This document shows, piece after piece, positions 1 through 7,160 of a stretch of DNA of 53,177 nucleotides. The position numbers and the translations under genes were made by a program. Every line of letters starts with the position of its first letter. Position 1 is the stretch's first letter. Source of the stretch: Muribaculaceae bacterium (lineage in GTDB: Bacteria; Bacteroidota; Bacteroidia; Bacteroidales; Muribaculaceae); NCBI GenBank assembly GCA_022508985.1, contig JAFLUA010000012.1, positions 1 through 53,177 of the forward strand. The letters are read 5' to 3'. The notes under the pieces were generated by a model, which saw only the letters and a list, made by a program, of their open reading frames with translations, was not told where the DNA came from and searched no databases.

Positions 1-406
1 TGCTTGCCAAATCGGACTCGCGGACGCGTTGCCGCAGGTAGTCCCACGGGATATAGCTCGCGTCGCGCTGTATGAGGCTCTCGGGTATCTTAACACGTCC
101 GGATATAACTTTCTCCAAGGCCGCCAAACGGTTGAGCGACAGCTTGCGGTTGAACTCGCTGCTCCCCTCCGGCGACGACATGCCGCAGAACGACACGCTG
201 ACAACTTCGACAGAGTCGTCGGCCACGATCTCGTTGAGAAAACGCACTATCTCGGCTATTCGGGCGGCGTTATCCGAGTACCCGCCGTCGATGGTGTTGC
301 TGCTCACGCGGAAGTCTACCCTAAACTCGGTAGTACGCTCTACGCGGGCTCCATAAGCTATGGAACTACACAGTAAGAATGCAAGGGCAATTAAATATTG
401 TCTCAT
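1..406 (-). CDS. OmpA-like domain secreted protein, N-terminal part (cut by window edge)
   Basis: Reading leftwards from an ATG at 404-406, the frame stays open to base 1, so about 135 N-terminal residues are visible and the C-terminus is missing. It starts with a signal peptide (MRQYLIALAFLLCSSIAYGA). The next stretch resembles an OmpA/MotB-like peptidoglycan-binding fold: a strand (FRVDFRVSSNTI), an Asn before a helix (YSDNAARIAEIVRFL), then a strand and SPEGSSEFNRKLSLNRLAAL, matching the family pattern in which Asn and Arg sit in the last helix. Similar modules occur in Bacteroidales envelope proteins and fimbria-associated DUF3868-type proteins, but the discriminating C-terminus is outside the window. 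A TAACTTTG box lies 83 bases upstream. Role inferred: a periplasmic or outer-membrane protein linked to peptidoglycan. Confidence 0.75.
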   Translation of the reverse strand, partial: MRQYLIALAFLLCSSIAYGARVERTTEFRVDFRVSSNTIDGGYSDNAARIAEIVRFLNEIVADDSVEVVSVSFCGMSSPEGSSEFNRKLSLNRLAALEKVISGRVKIPESLIQRDASYIPWDYLRQRVRESDLAS

Positions 407-488
407 TCAGCAATGTGAATCAAAATAGTTATAATGGTTAAACTATTGTTTTATAGATACCTTTTAATAGGAGAGAGGTTATGTGCCA

Positions 489-496
489 CAAAGTTA
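489..496 (-). promoter_or_regulatory. -7 box TAACTTTG for the OmpA-like gene
   Basis: Minus-strand TAACTTTG fits the Bacteroidetes TAnnTTTG element. It is preceded by a T-rich run (bases 497-505 on the plus strand are mostly A). The 17 bases 489-505 recur exactly at 1658-1674 in front of the next minus-strand gene. Predicted leader is about 75 bases. Confidence 0.5.
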
Positions 497-629
497 CAAA
501 AAAATAATCGAATTTGTAAAATTCTTTAAAATATTTTATGCCTTAGGCGCAACAAAATTAAAATTAAATAGCACAAATTAGCCTAACAGGCACTATCAAA
601 AATAATACATGCTGATGGCCAATTAAGAG

Positions 630-1586
630 TTATCTCAATTTCAATCGCTGCCCAACCTGCAATTTGGTGGTTGTTTTTATACCGTTAAGGCGGCAAAGCT
701 TAGCTACGGTAGTACCATTACGCGAAGCTATCTTGCTGAGAGAATCGCCTTTTCTAACACGATAAATCGAAGAGCCAGACGAAGACGAGGTGCGCGCGTA
801 AGGCTTCGTTGGATTCTGTTTCAGATACTGCTTAGCGTATTCGCTATTAGCCGCAGGCGAGTAATTTCGGGCGTTTTGATAAGTGTTTTTGTCGAAAGTG
901 TACGAATCGGTATGAGTTGTTTGGTTAGCAAAGTCGAAAATGGCGCATGGGTTAATTGCATAGCCCATATATCGTGTTTCAAAATGCAAGTGCGGCCCAG
1001 TCGAGTGGCCTGTATTACCTCCGAGAGCGATAGGATCGCCGGCCTTAACATAAGTGTCGGGTTCAACGAGGAAAGCCGACAAGTGACCATAGACCGTCTC
1101 CAAATCGTTGGTATGTCTCAAAACCACATAATAACCATAACCTTTTCTTTCATAATTTGTTATGCGGACGCGACCGTCGAAAGCGGCACGTATAGTATCG
1201 CCAATATTAACCTTTAGGTCGACGCCTTTATGCATACGGCGGAAACGTTTGCGATAACCATATGGCGATGTAATATACCCCGGGTGCGGCATACTGAACT
1301 TAGACACGTCGATAGTCGCCGTTTGCGGCACGGCAACACCGGCATAGCAATTCACAAGTTTGCTATCCCAGCCTTCGGTGTAAATATCAAATTCAGGCTC
1401 CTCTTCTTCGCTAAATATTTCTTCGAGATACTTAGTTGAATTCTCCACTGTAATGCCGGCATTACCTTGATTAGCAAGCAATGAGCCATGCTGAGAAGCG
1501 TGGCGATCGGGGAGCTGATAATTTTGGGCAGCAGCGGTAAAGACAAGCAAAAATGCCGTTACTGTTGATATTATTGATGCTTTCAT
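630..1586 (-). CDS. Secreted M23 peptidase with C-terminal LysM
   Basis: 318-residue predicted peptidoglycan endopeptidase. Residues 1-20 form a signal peptide ending TAAA-Q. Residues about 100-220 form an M23 (LytM) domain with an intact zinc site: SPYGYR leading to H119 and D123 (HKGVD), the GH168 strand motif (VYGHLS), and H199/H201 (GPHLHFE). A Ser/Pro-rich linker follows, then a LysM domain at about 273-318 beginning YRVRKGDSLSKIASRNG, which should hold the enzyme on glycan chains. All catalytic residues are present, unlike the two degenerate LytM proteins elsewhere in the window, so this one is expected to cut stem-peptide cross-links. It stands alone: 224 bases to the next gene on one side and 400 on the other, with its own TAACTTTG box. 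Role in wall turnover or division is inferred from the family. Confidence 0.93.
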   Translation of the reverse strand: MKASIISTVTAFLLVFTAAAQNYQLPDRHASQHGSLLANQGNAGITVENSTKYLEEIFSEEEEPEFDIYTEGWDSKLVNCYAGVAVPQTATIDVSKFSMPHPGYITSPYGYRKRFRRMHKGVDLKVNIGDTIRAAFDGRVRITNYERKGYGYYVVLRHTNDLETVYGHLSAFLVEPDTYVKAGDPIALGGNTGHSTGPHLHFETRYMGYAINPCAIFDFANQTTHTDSYTFDKNTYQNARNYSPAANSEYAKQYLKQNPTKPYARTSSSSGSSIYRVRKGDSLSKIASRNGTTVAKLCRLNGIKTTTKLQVGQRLKLR

Positions 1587-1985
1587 CAGGGGAGGGAGTA
1601 TTTTATTTTACAAAGATGTACACTCATAAATAGTTGTAAATAGCGATATTAGGCAACCAAAGTTACAAAAAAATTTTTTACGAGAAGAAATTTACAATCT
1701 ATAAAAATACTTAAAAAGTATTATACGTCTGATTATCAATATCTTACAACTAACACCGCGCTACAATATTAATTGACACTATAAAATCATAAAAATTAAG
1801 GACTCACTACCCCATTTCATTAAAGTACCCGAAAGAGGCTATAAGAAGTGTTAGCACACATTTGATAGCCCCCAACAGGGACTCTATGGAGCAAAAAAAA
1901 TCATTAAACGTGGGTATTGACCGACACTACGCTACGGGAATCTTTATCATAGTTCCGCATAATCGGCCGCAATTCTTTATAAGCA
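1587..1985. other. 400-base gene-free gap with hairpins near 1837-1891
   Basis: No credible reading frame. The right part of the M23 promoter region (1587-1800) is A+T rich. On the plus strand, 1837-1870 folds as GGCTAT paired with ATAGCC, enclosing GTGT-TAGC-ACAC, with three more pairs possible in the internal loop. It is followed by CCC-aaca-GGG (1871-1880) and CTC-tatg-GAG (1882-1891), then eight A. CATTAAA occurs on both sides of the hairpins. The T run is on the wrong side for a simple terminator in either direction, so a small structured RNA is possible but unproven. Confidence 0.4.
1658..1665 (-). promoter_or_regulatory. -7 box TAACTTTG for the M23/LysM gene
   Basis: Minus-strand TAACTTTG, preceded by a T run, 72 bases before the ATG. 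The surrounding 17 bases (1658-1674) are identical to 489-505. Confidence 0.5.
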
Positions 1986-2891
1986 CTACTTAAACAGCGG
2001 CGTCGGATATACCCCTTGCTGATGAAGTGCTGCAAGCTTCTCCATCACCGAAGGACGGTCGTCGCTATATGTGACGCCAAACCATGTGGAATCGGTGTCG
2101 AGGACACGTGCAGAAACTTTAGCAGAACGTATCAGAGCATCTACACAGCCCGGAATATAAAATTCAGCTTTAGGATTTTCGATATTAAGGTTGAGAAACT
2201 TGATAAACTCATCTTCACTGAAATCGAAATAATCGGGAGTAAATCCCCAGAAATTCATCGAGACGTGGGTGTTAGGGTCGAGCGACTGCTTCATGCCGTA
2301 TTCGTTTGTAAAAACGATATTACGGTCATTGTCGTAGGACAAGTCGGTGCGCTCTACCACCGAGGTGAGATAGCCGTCTTTTGAAGAGCAAACGCCACGC
2401 GACACCGAGCCATTTTCCGACATAGTATTACCTACCCGGAAACCAACAAGGCTGTAGTCGCCCTTACGCGTACGCGGGCGCATCAAGTCTTTTACAATCA
2501 CTTCGAAAGCTTGACGGCCATAGAAATCGTCGGCATTAATAACTGCAAAAGGCTCATTGATAGCACCTTTACCCATTAAGACGGCATGATTCGTACCCCA
2601 TGGCTTGGTGCGGTCGGCAGGGCAGACAAAACCGGCCGGGAGAGCGTCGGTAGATTGAAAGACAACGCCGACAGGTATTTTATCTTCATATTTCCGCAAT
2701 ACTATTTCACGGAAATCATCTTCAAAATCTTTTCGAATGACAAAAACAATTTTTCCAAATCCGGCCTGTATGGCATCGTATACCGAATAGTCCATTATAG
2801 TTTCACCATTTGGTCCAAGGCCATCGAGTTGTTTAAGGCCACCATAACGGCTACCCATACCGGCAGCGAGTATAAACAAAGTCGGTTTCAT
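1986..2891 (-). CDS. Sugar-phosphate nucleotidyltransferase-like protein
   Basis: 301 residues. The N-terminus has the nucleotidyltransferase signature: a strand into the G-rich loop FILAAGMGSRYGGLKQLDGL (residues about 6-25), with the Lys of the G-x-G-x-R...K pattern, and a metal-binding Asp pair in VINADDFYG at about 118-126. This is the GT-A-like fold of NTP_transferase enzymes that join a sugar-1-phosphate to a nucleotide. The substrate is not readable from sequence. The start lies 3 bases after the galE stop, so the two are almost certainly translated from one message; this suggests a role in UDP-sugar or surface-glycan supply. The family is common in Bacteroidales and usually annotated only as nucleotidyltransferase. 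Confidence 0.8.
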   Translation of the reverse strand: MKPTLFILAAGMGSRYGGLKQLDGLGPNGETIMDYSVYDAIQAGFGKIVFVIRKDFEDDFREIVLRKYEDKIPVGVVFQSTDALPAGFVCPADRTKPWGTNHAVLMGKGAINEPFAVINADDFYGRQAFEVIVKDLMRPRTRKGDYSLVGFRVGNTMSENGSVSRGVCSSKDGYLTSVVERTDLSYDNDRNIVFTNEYGMKQSLDPNTHVSMNFWGFTPDYFDFSEDEFIKFLNLNIENPKAEFYIPGCVDALIRSAKVSARVLDTDSTWFGVTYSDDRPSVMEKLAALHQQGVYPTPLFK

Positions 2892-2894
2892 AAA

Positions 2895-3935
2895 TCAGTC
2901 GATATTACGCAAATGTTTTTCCCAAGCCCAAGCCGCACGCAGTGTCTGGGTAAGATTTCGCTCGGTCTTCCAGCCGAGTTCTTTGTTTGCAAGCGCAGTG
3001 TCGGCCCAAACAGCCGGCACATCACCTTGTCGACGCCCGGAAATTTTGAAAGGCACATCAACGCCGTTTGCTTCAATGAAGCTATTTACAAGTTCGAGCA
3101 CCGATACGGGATTACCAGTACCCACGTTGAAAATCTCATATTTATCTTTCATGCCATGATGCAACATGCGTGCCAAGGCGGCAACGTGTGCACGAGCGAG
3201 GTCAACGACATCGATATAGTCGCGAAGACAAGTGCCATCGGGTGTATCGTAGTCGTTGCCAAAAATCGATAGACATTGGCGCACGCCGGCGGCGGTCTGT
3301 GTTACGTAAGGCAACAAATTGTTGGGAACACCACGGGGCAATTCGCCAATCAGAGCCGATGGGTGAGCGCCTATCGGATTGAAATAACGCAGAGCAATAC
3401 CGTAAATGGCGTCGTAGGCTCTACAGCAATCGCGCAACACATCTTCGGCTATTTGCTTGGTATTGCCATAGGGCGACATCGCCGGTTGCCGTGGCGACTC
3501 TTCAGTTACAGGGAGTGTGTCGGTATCGCCATACACCGTAGCCGAAGACGAGAACAAGACATTAGGCCGCTGATACTCTTTCATCAAATCAAGAATATTC
3601 ATAAACGACACCAAGTTGTTCTGATAGTATTTTAAGGGATCGGCCACCGATTCACCCACTGCTTTGAATGCGGCAAAGTGAATTACAGAATTGAAACCAT
3701 GCTGCTCAAAGACACGTTTCAGCGCATCTCTATCACAGGTATCGACTTGATGAAAGGCTATTTTTCGTCCTACAATCTTTTCTACACCCGAAATCGCCGA
3801 AGCGTCGGAATTGGAAAAATTGTCGACAACAACGACATCGTAACCGGCCTCAATCAAGGCCACGGTGGTGTGCGTGCCGATATACCCTGCTCCACCCGAA
3901 ACCAATACACATTCTCTGTTGCAGCTCATATACAT
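2895..3935 (-). CDS. galE: UDP-glucose 4-epimerase
   Basis: 346 residues from the ATG at 3933-3935; a second ATG two codons later (3929) is equally possible. An in-frame TTG at 3953 is unlikely, because it falls inside the -7 box. The protein interconverts UDP-glucose and UDP-galactose with bound NAD. It is an extended short-chain dehydrogenase: Rossmann loop GGAGYIG at 14-20, HFAAFKAVGES at about 86-96 (typical of GalE), SSSATVYG at 129-136 with the catalytic Ser/Thr, and Y156-x3-K160 in SPYGNTK. The C-terminal part ends in the usual epimerase substrate domain. It is first gene of a pair with the nucleotidyltransferase. It is divergent from rpsU, with a 200-base shared upstream region. Confidence 0.97.
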   Translation of the reverse strand: MYMSCNRECVLVSGGAGYIGTHTTVALIEAGYDVVVVDNFSNSDASAISGVEKIVGRKIAFHQVDTCDRDALKRVFEQHGFNSVIHFAAFKAVGESVADPLKYYQNNLVSFMNILDLMKEYQRPNVLFSSSATVYGDTDTLPVTEESPRQPAMSPYGNTKQIAEDVLRDCCRAYDAIYGIALRYFNPIGAHPSALIGELPRGVPNNLLPYVTQTAAGVRQCLSIFGNDYDTPDGTCLRDYIDVVDLARAHVAALARMLHHGMKDKYEIFNVGTGNPVSVLELVNSFIEANGVDVPFKISGRRQGDVPAVWADTALANKELGWKTERNLTQTLRAAWAWEKHLRNID

Positions 3936-3950
3936 TATTAATTTGGGCGA

Positions 3951-3958
3951 CAAAATTA
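3951..3958 (-). promoter_or_regulatory. -7 box TAATTTTG for galE
   Basis: Minus-strand TAATTTTG with a TTG about 20 bases upstream. Transcription would begin near 3944, leaving a leader of only about 10-15 bases before the two candidate ATGs. This supports the shorter start rather than the TTG. Confidence 0.6.
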
Positions 3959-4063
3959 ATCATTTCCTATCAAATACACAATTACCCATAATTGTAGCGG
4001 GAAGTACCTACAGCCAAAAAAATCAAAAAAAAGGAAAACGAGGAATAAAATAAGTGCGTTTTT

Positions 4064-4095
4064 TTTGATGGATTGCATTTTTTTTTGTAATTTTG
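4064..4095 (+). promoter_or_regulatory. Promoter of rpsU operon
   Basis: TTTG at 4064-4067, a 20-base spacer, and TAATTTTG at 4088-4095. This is a near-ideal Bacteroidetes sigma-ABfr promoter. The expected leader to the rpsU ATG is about 35 bases and is A-rich, with no Shine-Dalgarno-like sequence. Confidence 0.75.
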
Positions 4096-4136
4096 CCGCG
4101 CTAATTGCAACTGAAAATCAAAATTAACAATCAAAT

Positions 4137-4328
4137 ATGATCATTGTACAAGTAAAAGAAGGCGAGCTCATCGAAAGAGCACTTAAGAAATTCAAACGTA
4201 AATTTGAAAAGACCGGCATTGTAAAAGAACTTCGTCGTCGTCAGGCTTTTGAGAAGCCGTCGGTAGTTAACCGCAAGAAAATGATGAAGGCTGTTTACGT
4301 GCAGCATCTTCGTACTATCGAAGACTAA
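4137..4328 (+). CDS. rpsU: 30S ribosomal protein S21
   Basis: 63 residues, full length for the family. It starts MIIVQVKEGELIERALKKFK and continues with the basic KRKFEKTGIVKELRRRQAFEKPS segment typical of S21, which binds the 3' end of 16S rRNA near the anti-Shine-Dalgarno region. First gene of rpsU-xerC-hpf, an order widely kept in Bacteroidetes. A weak hairpin (TGCGG/TGCCGCA, around 4342-4359) sits between it and the recombinase and may reduce, rather than stop, transcription. High expression is expected from the strong promoter. Confidence 0.97.
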   Translation: MIIVQVKEGELIERALKKFKRKFEKTGIVKELRRRQAFEKPSVVNRKKMMKAVYVQHLRTIED

Positions 4329-4427
4329 AGCGCCCTCTTTCATGCGGTTTTAGTGCCGCAAATTTGCATAGTCGGAATTTATTCGTTAAATTCGTGGCAC
4401 GCTCCCACAAATAGAGCGCAAGAGACT

Positions 4428-5339
4428 ATGCTATATAATGCTTTCTACGACTTTATACGGTGCGAGACGACACGGTCGGCTCACACCGTTTTGGCGTATA
4501 AGCGTGATCTTGAGCAGTTTCGACATTTTTTAACGGCAGAACTGCTACATAACGATGACGACCCGACCAAAGCGACCTACTCCGATTTGCGTCTATGGGT
4601 GTCGTCGCTATCGTCGCAAGGCTTGGCCACGACCACAATATTGCGCAAGATATCGGCTTTGAGAGCATTTTACAGCTACCTTATGAGGCACCACAATTTG
4701 CAGTCGAACCCTGCGGCACGGTTGGTCGCCCCTCGCGCGCCGAGCGTGCTGCCGGCGTTTATCACTCCCAACGACACCGCTCGCGTCATTGATACCATGG
4801 ACGCTTTTTCAGAAGATTTCGAAGAGGCCCGCAATGCGCTAATAATAGATATGTTATACACGACAGGCATACGCGAGTCGGAGCTCATAGGGTTGAAAGA
4901 TAGCGATGTCGACACCACTCGCGGTGAACTAAAAGTGCTGGGAAAACGTTCTAAAGAACGAATAATTCCTTTCGGACAAGAGTTACGCCAGATGATATCA
5001 CACTACCGCACCCTGCGCCAACAAGTGCCCGTCGCAACGGCCAACGACGAGTTTTTTGTCAGAGTCAACGGCAAGCCTCTCTACCGCGGGCTGGTCTACA
5101 AGGTTGTTCACGATACGCTCACCGGCGCCGGCGTTGTGTCGGCACGTCGCTCGCCTCACGTGCTACGTCACTCTTTCGCAACCGATATGCTCAACGATGG
5201 GGCCGACCTCAATGCCGTACAGAAGCTACTCGGGCATCAATCTTTAGCTACAACACAGAGATATACACACATATCATATAGAGAACTACAAAAGAATTAT
5301 AAACTTGCACACCCTCGTGCACTAAAAAAGGAGGAATAA
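4428..5339 (+). CDS. xerC: Tyrosine recombinase, XerC type
   Basis: 303 residues from the ATG at 4428. A GTG at 4353 would add 25 poorly conserved residues and begin inside the rpsU downstream hairpin, so I prefer the ATG. Residues about 5-90 are the SAM-like core-binding domain; 110-295 are the catalytic domain. The active-site set is complete: R149 (TGIRESEL), K173 (LGKRSKE), H244-x2-R247 (PHVLRHSFATDML), H270 (LLGHQSL) and nucleophile Y279 (QRYTHIS). The protein should resolve chromosome dimers at dif with a second Xer protein. Its position between rpsU and hpf is a conserved housekeeping context, so it is not an integrase of a mobile element. The stop is 4 bases before hpf. Confidence 0.92.
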   Translation: MLYNAFYDFIRCETTRSAHTVLAYKRDLEQFRHFLTAELLHNDDDPTKATYSDLRLWVSSLSSQGLATTTILRKISALRAFYSYLMRHHNLQSNPAARLVAPRAPSVLPAFITPNDTARVIDTMDAFSEDFEEARNALIIDMLYTTGIRESELIGLKDSDVDTTRGELKVLGKRSKERIIPFGQELRQMISHYRTLRQQVPVATANDEFFVRVNGKPLYRGLVYKVVHDTLTGAGVVSARRSPHVLRHSFATDMLNDGADLNAVQKLLGHQSLATTQRYTHISYRELQKNYKLAHPRALKKEE

Positions 5340-5343
5340 AATT

Positions 5344-5637
5344 ATGGATGTAAGAATTAATGCAATCCACTTTGAAGTAGCCGACCGCCTCGTTGATTTC
5401 ATCAATAAAAAGGTTGAGCGTCTGGCCCGCCGCTATTCATCGATAAGCGTTGTCGATGTAAACCTAAAAGTGGTAAAGCCTGAAAGTGCAATGAACAAAG
5501 AAGTTGTTCTGAAAGTTAGTATGCCACAACATGGCGAGACAGTAGCGACAAAGGTGGCAAACACATTTGAAGAAGCCCTCGACGTTGCTCTCGAAGCCGT
5601 AGAACGTCAACTTGAAAAGAACAAAGATAAGAAATAA
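5344..5637 (+). CDS. hpf: Ribosome hibernation-promoting factor (short HPF/RaiA family)
   Basis: 97 residues, the short form with only the S30AE/YfiA domain and no C-terminal dimerisation domain. It begins with a strand MDVRINAIHFEVADRL, followed by a helix DFINKKVERLARRYSSI, then alternating strands and a second helix TFEEALDVALEAVERQL, as in the family. The protein binds the 30S A/P-site region in stationary phase. It is 4 bases downstream of xerC and cotranscribed from the rpsU promoter. A strong hairpin follows (5657-5692). In many Bacteroidetes a tRNA cluster and tuf come next; here they do not. Confidence 0.93.
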   Translation: MDVRINAIHFEVADRLVDFINKKVERLARRYSSISVVDVNLKVVKPESAMNKEVVLKVSMPQHGETVATKVANTFEEALDVALEAVERQLEKNKDKK

Positions 5638-5656
5638 GCAAAACGACAGCGCATAC

Positions 5657-5692
5657 GGCCACTGTTGACACCACTACGTGCCGACAGTGGCC
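5657..5692 (+). terminator. Hairpin after hpf
   Basis: GGCCACTGT (5657-5665) pairs perfectly with ACAGTGGCC (5684-5692). Four more pairs with one mismatch extend it inwards to an 8-base loop. There is no U run, so termination strength is uncertain. Confidence 0.55.
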
Positions 5693-5725
5693 AGCGAATG
5701 TGCCATGAAGCTATAATATCACACT

Positions 5726-6763
5726 ATGAAAATACTAAAACTTACAACTGCCGCGCTTGCATTGGCATGTTGCGCGTGCGGCTCTGCAGAGCGCTTTAAG
5801 CTAAACATACCCGTCAGCGACGACATTCAGGGTAAGATGATAACCTTGACAAACACAGATACCGACGAAAAAATCGACAGTATTATCGCAACCGGCGAGA
5901 TGGTCGTTATGGAAGGTAAAATTAAGAATTCTATCGTCGCCCGTCTACATGTCGAAGGTGTGCGCATGCCACGATTTATACTCGAACCCGGCACTATCAA
6001 CATCGATAGCCAAAGCCGTGAAGCACGTGGCACAGAACTTAACGAGCGTTTGCACGAACTCGATGCGGCAAGCACCAAGCTGCAAAACAGCTACAACGAG
6101 GCCGACGAAGAAGGCAAGGAAAAAATATTGGAAGAGTATGGCAAATTAATCGAGGATGCCGTTGAAGCCAACGCAGATAACGCCCTCGGTTTTTACCTCT
6201 TTGTAAGTGAGATGGCATGGGAAATGGATGCCGCCGGCCTACGCGAAGCCTTTGAAAAATATCCGTCATTTGCCAACTACGAGCAAGCTAAGAAACTTCT
6301 TGCTGATGCTGAAAAACGCGAAATGACGAAGCCAGGCTGTAAATTCATCGACTTTGAAGTAACGCAACCCGACGGCAGCGTTAAGCGACTGAGCGATTAT
6401 GTAGGAAAGGGCAAATTTACACTTGTCGATTTTTGGGCAAGCTGGTGTGGCCCTTGCATACGCCAGACAGCTGTGTTAAAAGACATCTATGCTAAATATA
6501 AAGATAGCGACCGTCTCGACATTCTCGGCGTTGCCGTATGGGACGAAGTTGAGGCTACACTAAAAGCTATCGAGAAGCACCAACTGCCTTGGGAATGCAT
6601 TCTCGACGCACAAAAGATACCGACCGATATCTATGGCATAACAGGCATTCCGTGCATCATACTCTTCGGGCCCGATGGCACTATTTTAAGTCGCGACAAG
6701 CAAAACGACGAGCTTCGCGAAGCCGTTGACACCGCGCTTGGCGAAAAAATAACAATAGAATAG
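5726..6763 (+). CDS. Lipoprotein thioredoxin-like disulfide reductase (DUF4369 plus TlpA-like)
   Basis: 345 residues. The N-terminus is a lipoprotein-type signal with a Cys cluster at 15-18 (ALACCACGS), so envelope anchoring is likely. Residues about 22-130 match the Bacteroidetes DUF4369 pattern (short strands, then ILEPGTINID). A helical stretch (105-200) leads to a thioredoxin/AhpC-TSA fold with the redox pair C241/C244 in FWASWCGPC and a cis-Pro region near ITGIPCIILF. Such proteins reduce or isomerise disulfides outside the cytoplasm. An extra Cys near the cis-Pro (GIPCII) and C205 are noteworthy. It has no cotranscribed partner. It converges with VanZ, 2 bases between stop codons. Confidence 0.88.
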   Translation: MKILKLTTAALALACCACGSAERFKLNIPVSDDIQGKMITLTNTDTDEKIDSIIATGEMVVMEGKIKNSIVARLHVEGVRMPRFILEPGTINIDSQSREARGTELNERLHELDAASTKLQNSYNEADEEGKEKILEEYGKLIEDAVEANADNALGFYLFVSEMAWEMDAAGLREAFEKYPSFANYEQAKKLLADAEKREMTKPGCKFIDFEVTQPDGSVKRLSDYVGKGKFTLVDFWASWCGPCIRQTAVLKDIYAKYKDSDRLDILGVAVWDEVEATLKAIEKHQLPWECILDAQKIPTDIYGITGIPCIILFGPDGTILSRDKQNDELREAVDTALGEKITIE

Positions 6764-6765
6764 CG

Positions 6766-7152
6766 TTAATGTTTCTTCACCACTCGCCTAATGGCGGGTG
6801 GTGCTGTTATATACGCAACGGCAACACCGACACAGTCGGCTACAAAGTCGAGGCCCTCTGTCGTGCGACCATTATCCATAACCCCTTGCGCAAGCTCGTC
6901 GAGGCCTCCGGCACAGATGCTGATAGCGGCAACGACGAGCATTATTATTTGCGTCAAAGCATTTCCGGCCCTATAGTAGTCGAAACATATTGCAGAAAAA
7001 AGGCCGCCAAACATTACGGCATGAATCAGTTTGTCGATATGCGGTATCAGCGGCAACTGATCGGCACCGACAGGGTCGCTATTAAGTGTAGCATATAGAA
7101 TAACAGCGACAACAATACATGTCGGCCACCATTTTTTAAGAAATAATCTCAT
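6766..7152 (-). CDS. VanZ-like membrane protein
   Basis: 128 residues with about four membrane segments: residues 10-22, 45-60, 67-88 and 98-115. The VanZ-family hallmark is seen: an early helix ending in YATLNSDPVG, then a helix with IDKLIHAVMFGGLF (Asp/Lys/His before the second segment), and a later acidic-polar segment GLDFVADCVGV. VanZ itself gives low-level teicoplanin resistance, but most family members have unknown roles in the envelope; no resistance claim is made here. It is the last gene of the parC-led operon, 8 bases after the LytM-like gene, a pairing that suggests a wall-related job. Confidence 0.82.
   Translation of the reverse strand: MRLFLKKWWPTCIVVAVILYATLNSDPVGADQLPLIPHIDKLIHAVMFGGLFSAICFDYYRAGNALTQIIMLVVAAISICAGGLDELAQGVMDNGRTTEGLDFVADCVGVAVAYITAPPAIRRVVKKH
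6778..6803. terminator. Hairpin between convergent tlpA-like and VanZ-like genes
   Basis: CACCACTCGCC (6778-6788), loop TAAT, GGCGGGTGGTG (6793-6803): 11 pairs including one G-U. It lies 15 bases past the thioredoxin stop and inside the last codons of the VanZ-like gene, so it may serve as terminator for the plus-strand gene. No U run follows. Confidence 0.5.
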
Positions 7153-7160
7153 ACGGAATT

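Noticed and set aside
29-376. Plus-strand frames at the left edge
   Set aside because: The minus-strand OmpA-like reading with signal peptide and SPEGS motif explains this DNA better.
2586-3272. 228-codon plus-strand open frame opposite galE and the nucleotidyltransferase
   Set aside because: Spans two real, convincingly annotated minus-strand genes; no motif or promoter.
4353-4427. GTG start extending the recombinase by 25 residues
   Set aside because: The extension is not like XerC N-termini and begins in the hairpin after rpsU; ATG at 4428 fits the family.
4428-5339. Recombinase as evidence for an integrated mobile element
   Set aside because: Location between rpsU and hpf is a conserved chromosomal context; no att-like repeats or cargo genes are present.
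6766-7152. VanZ-like gene as a glycopeptide resistance determinant
   Set aside because: Only the family fold is seen; no vanA/H/X/Y/S/R neighbours, and most VanZ-family proteins are not resistance genes.
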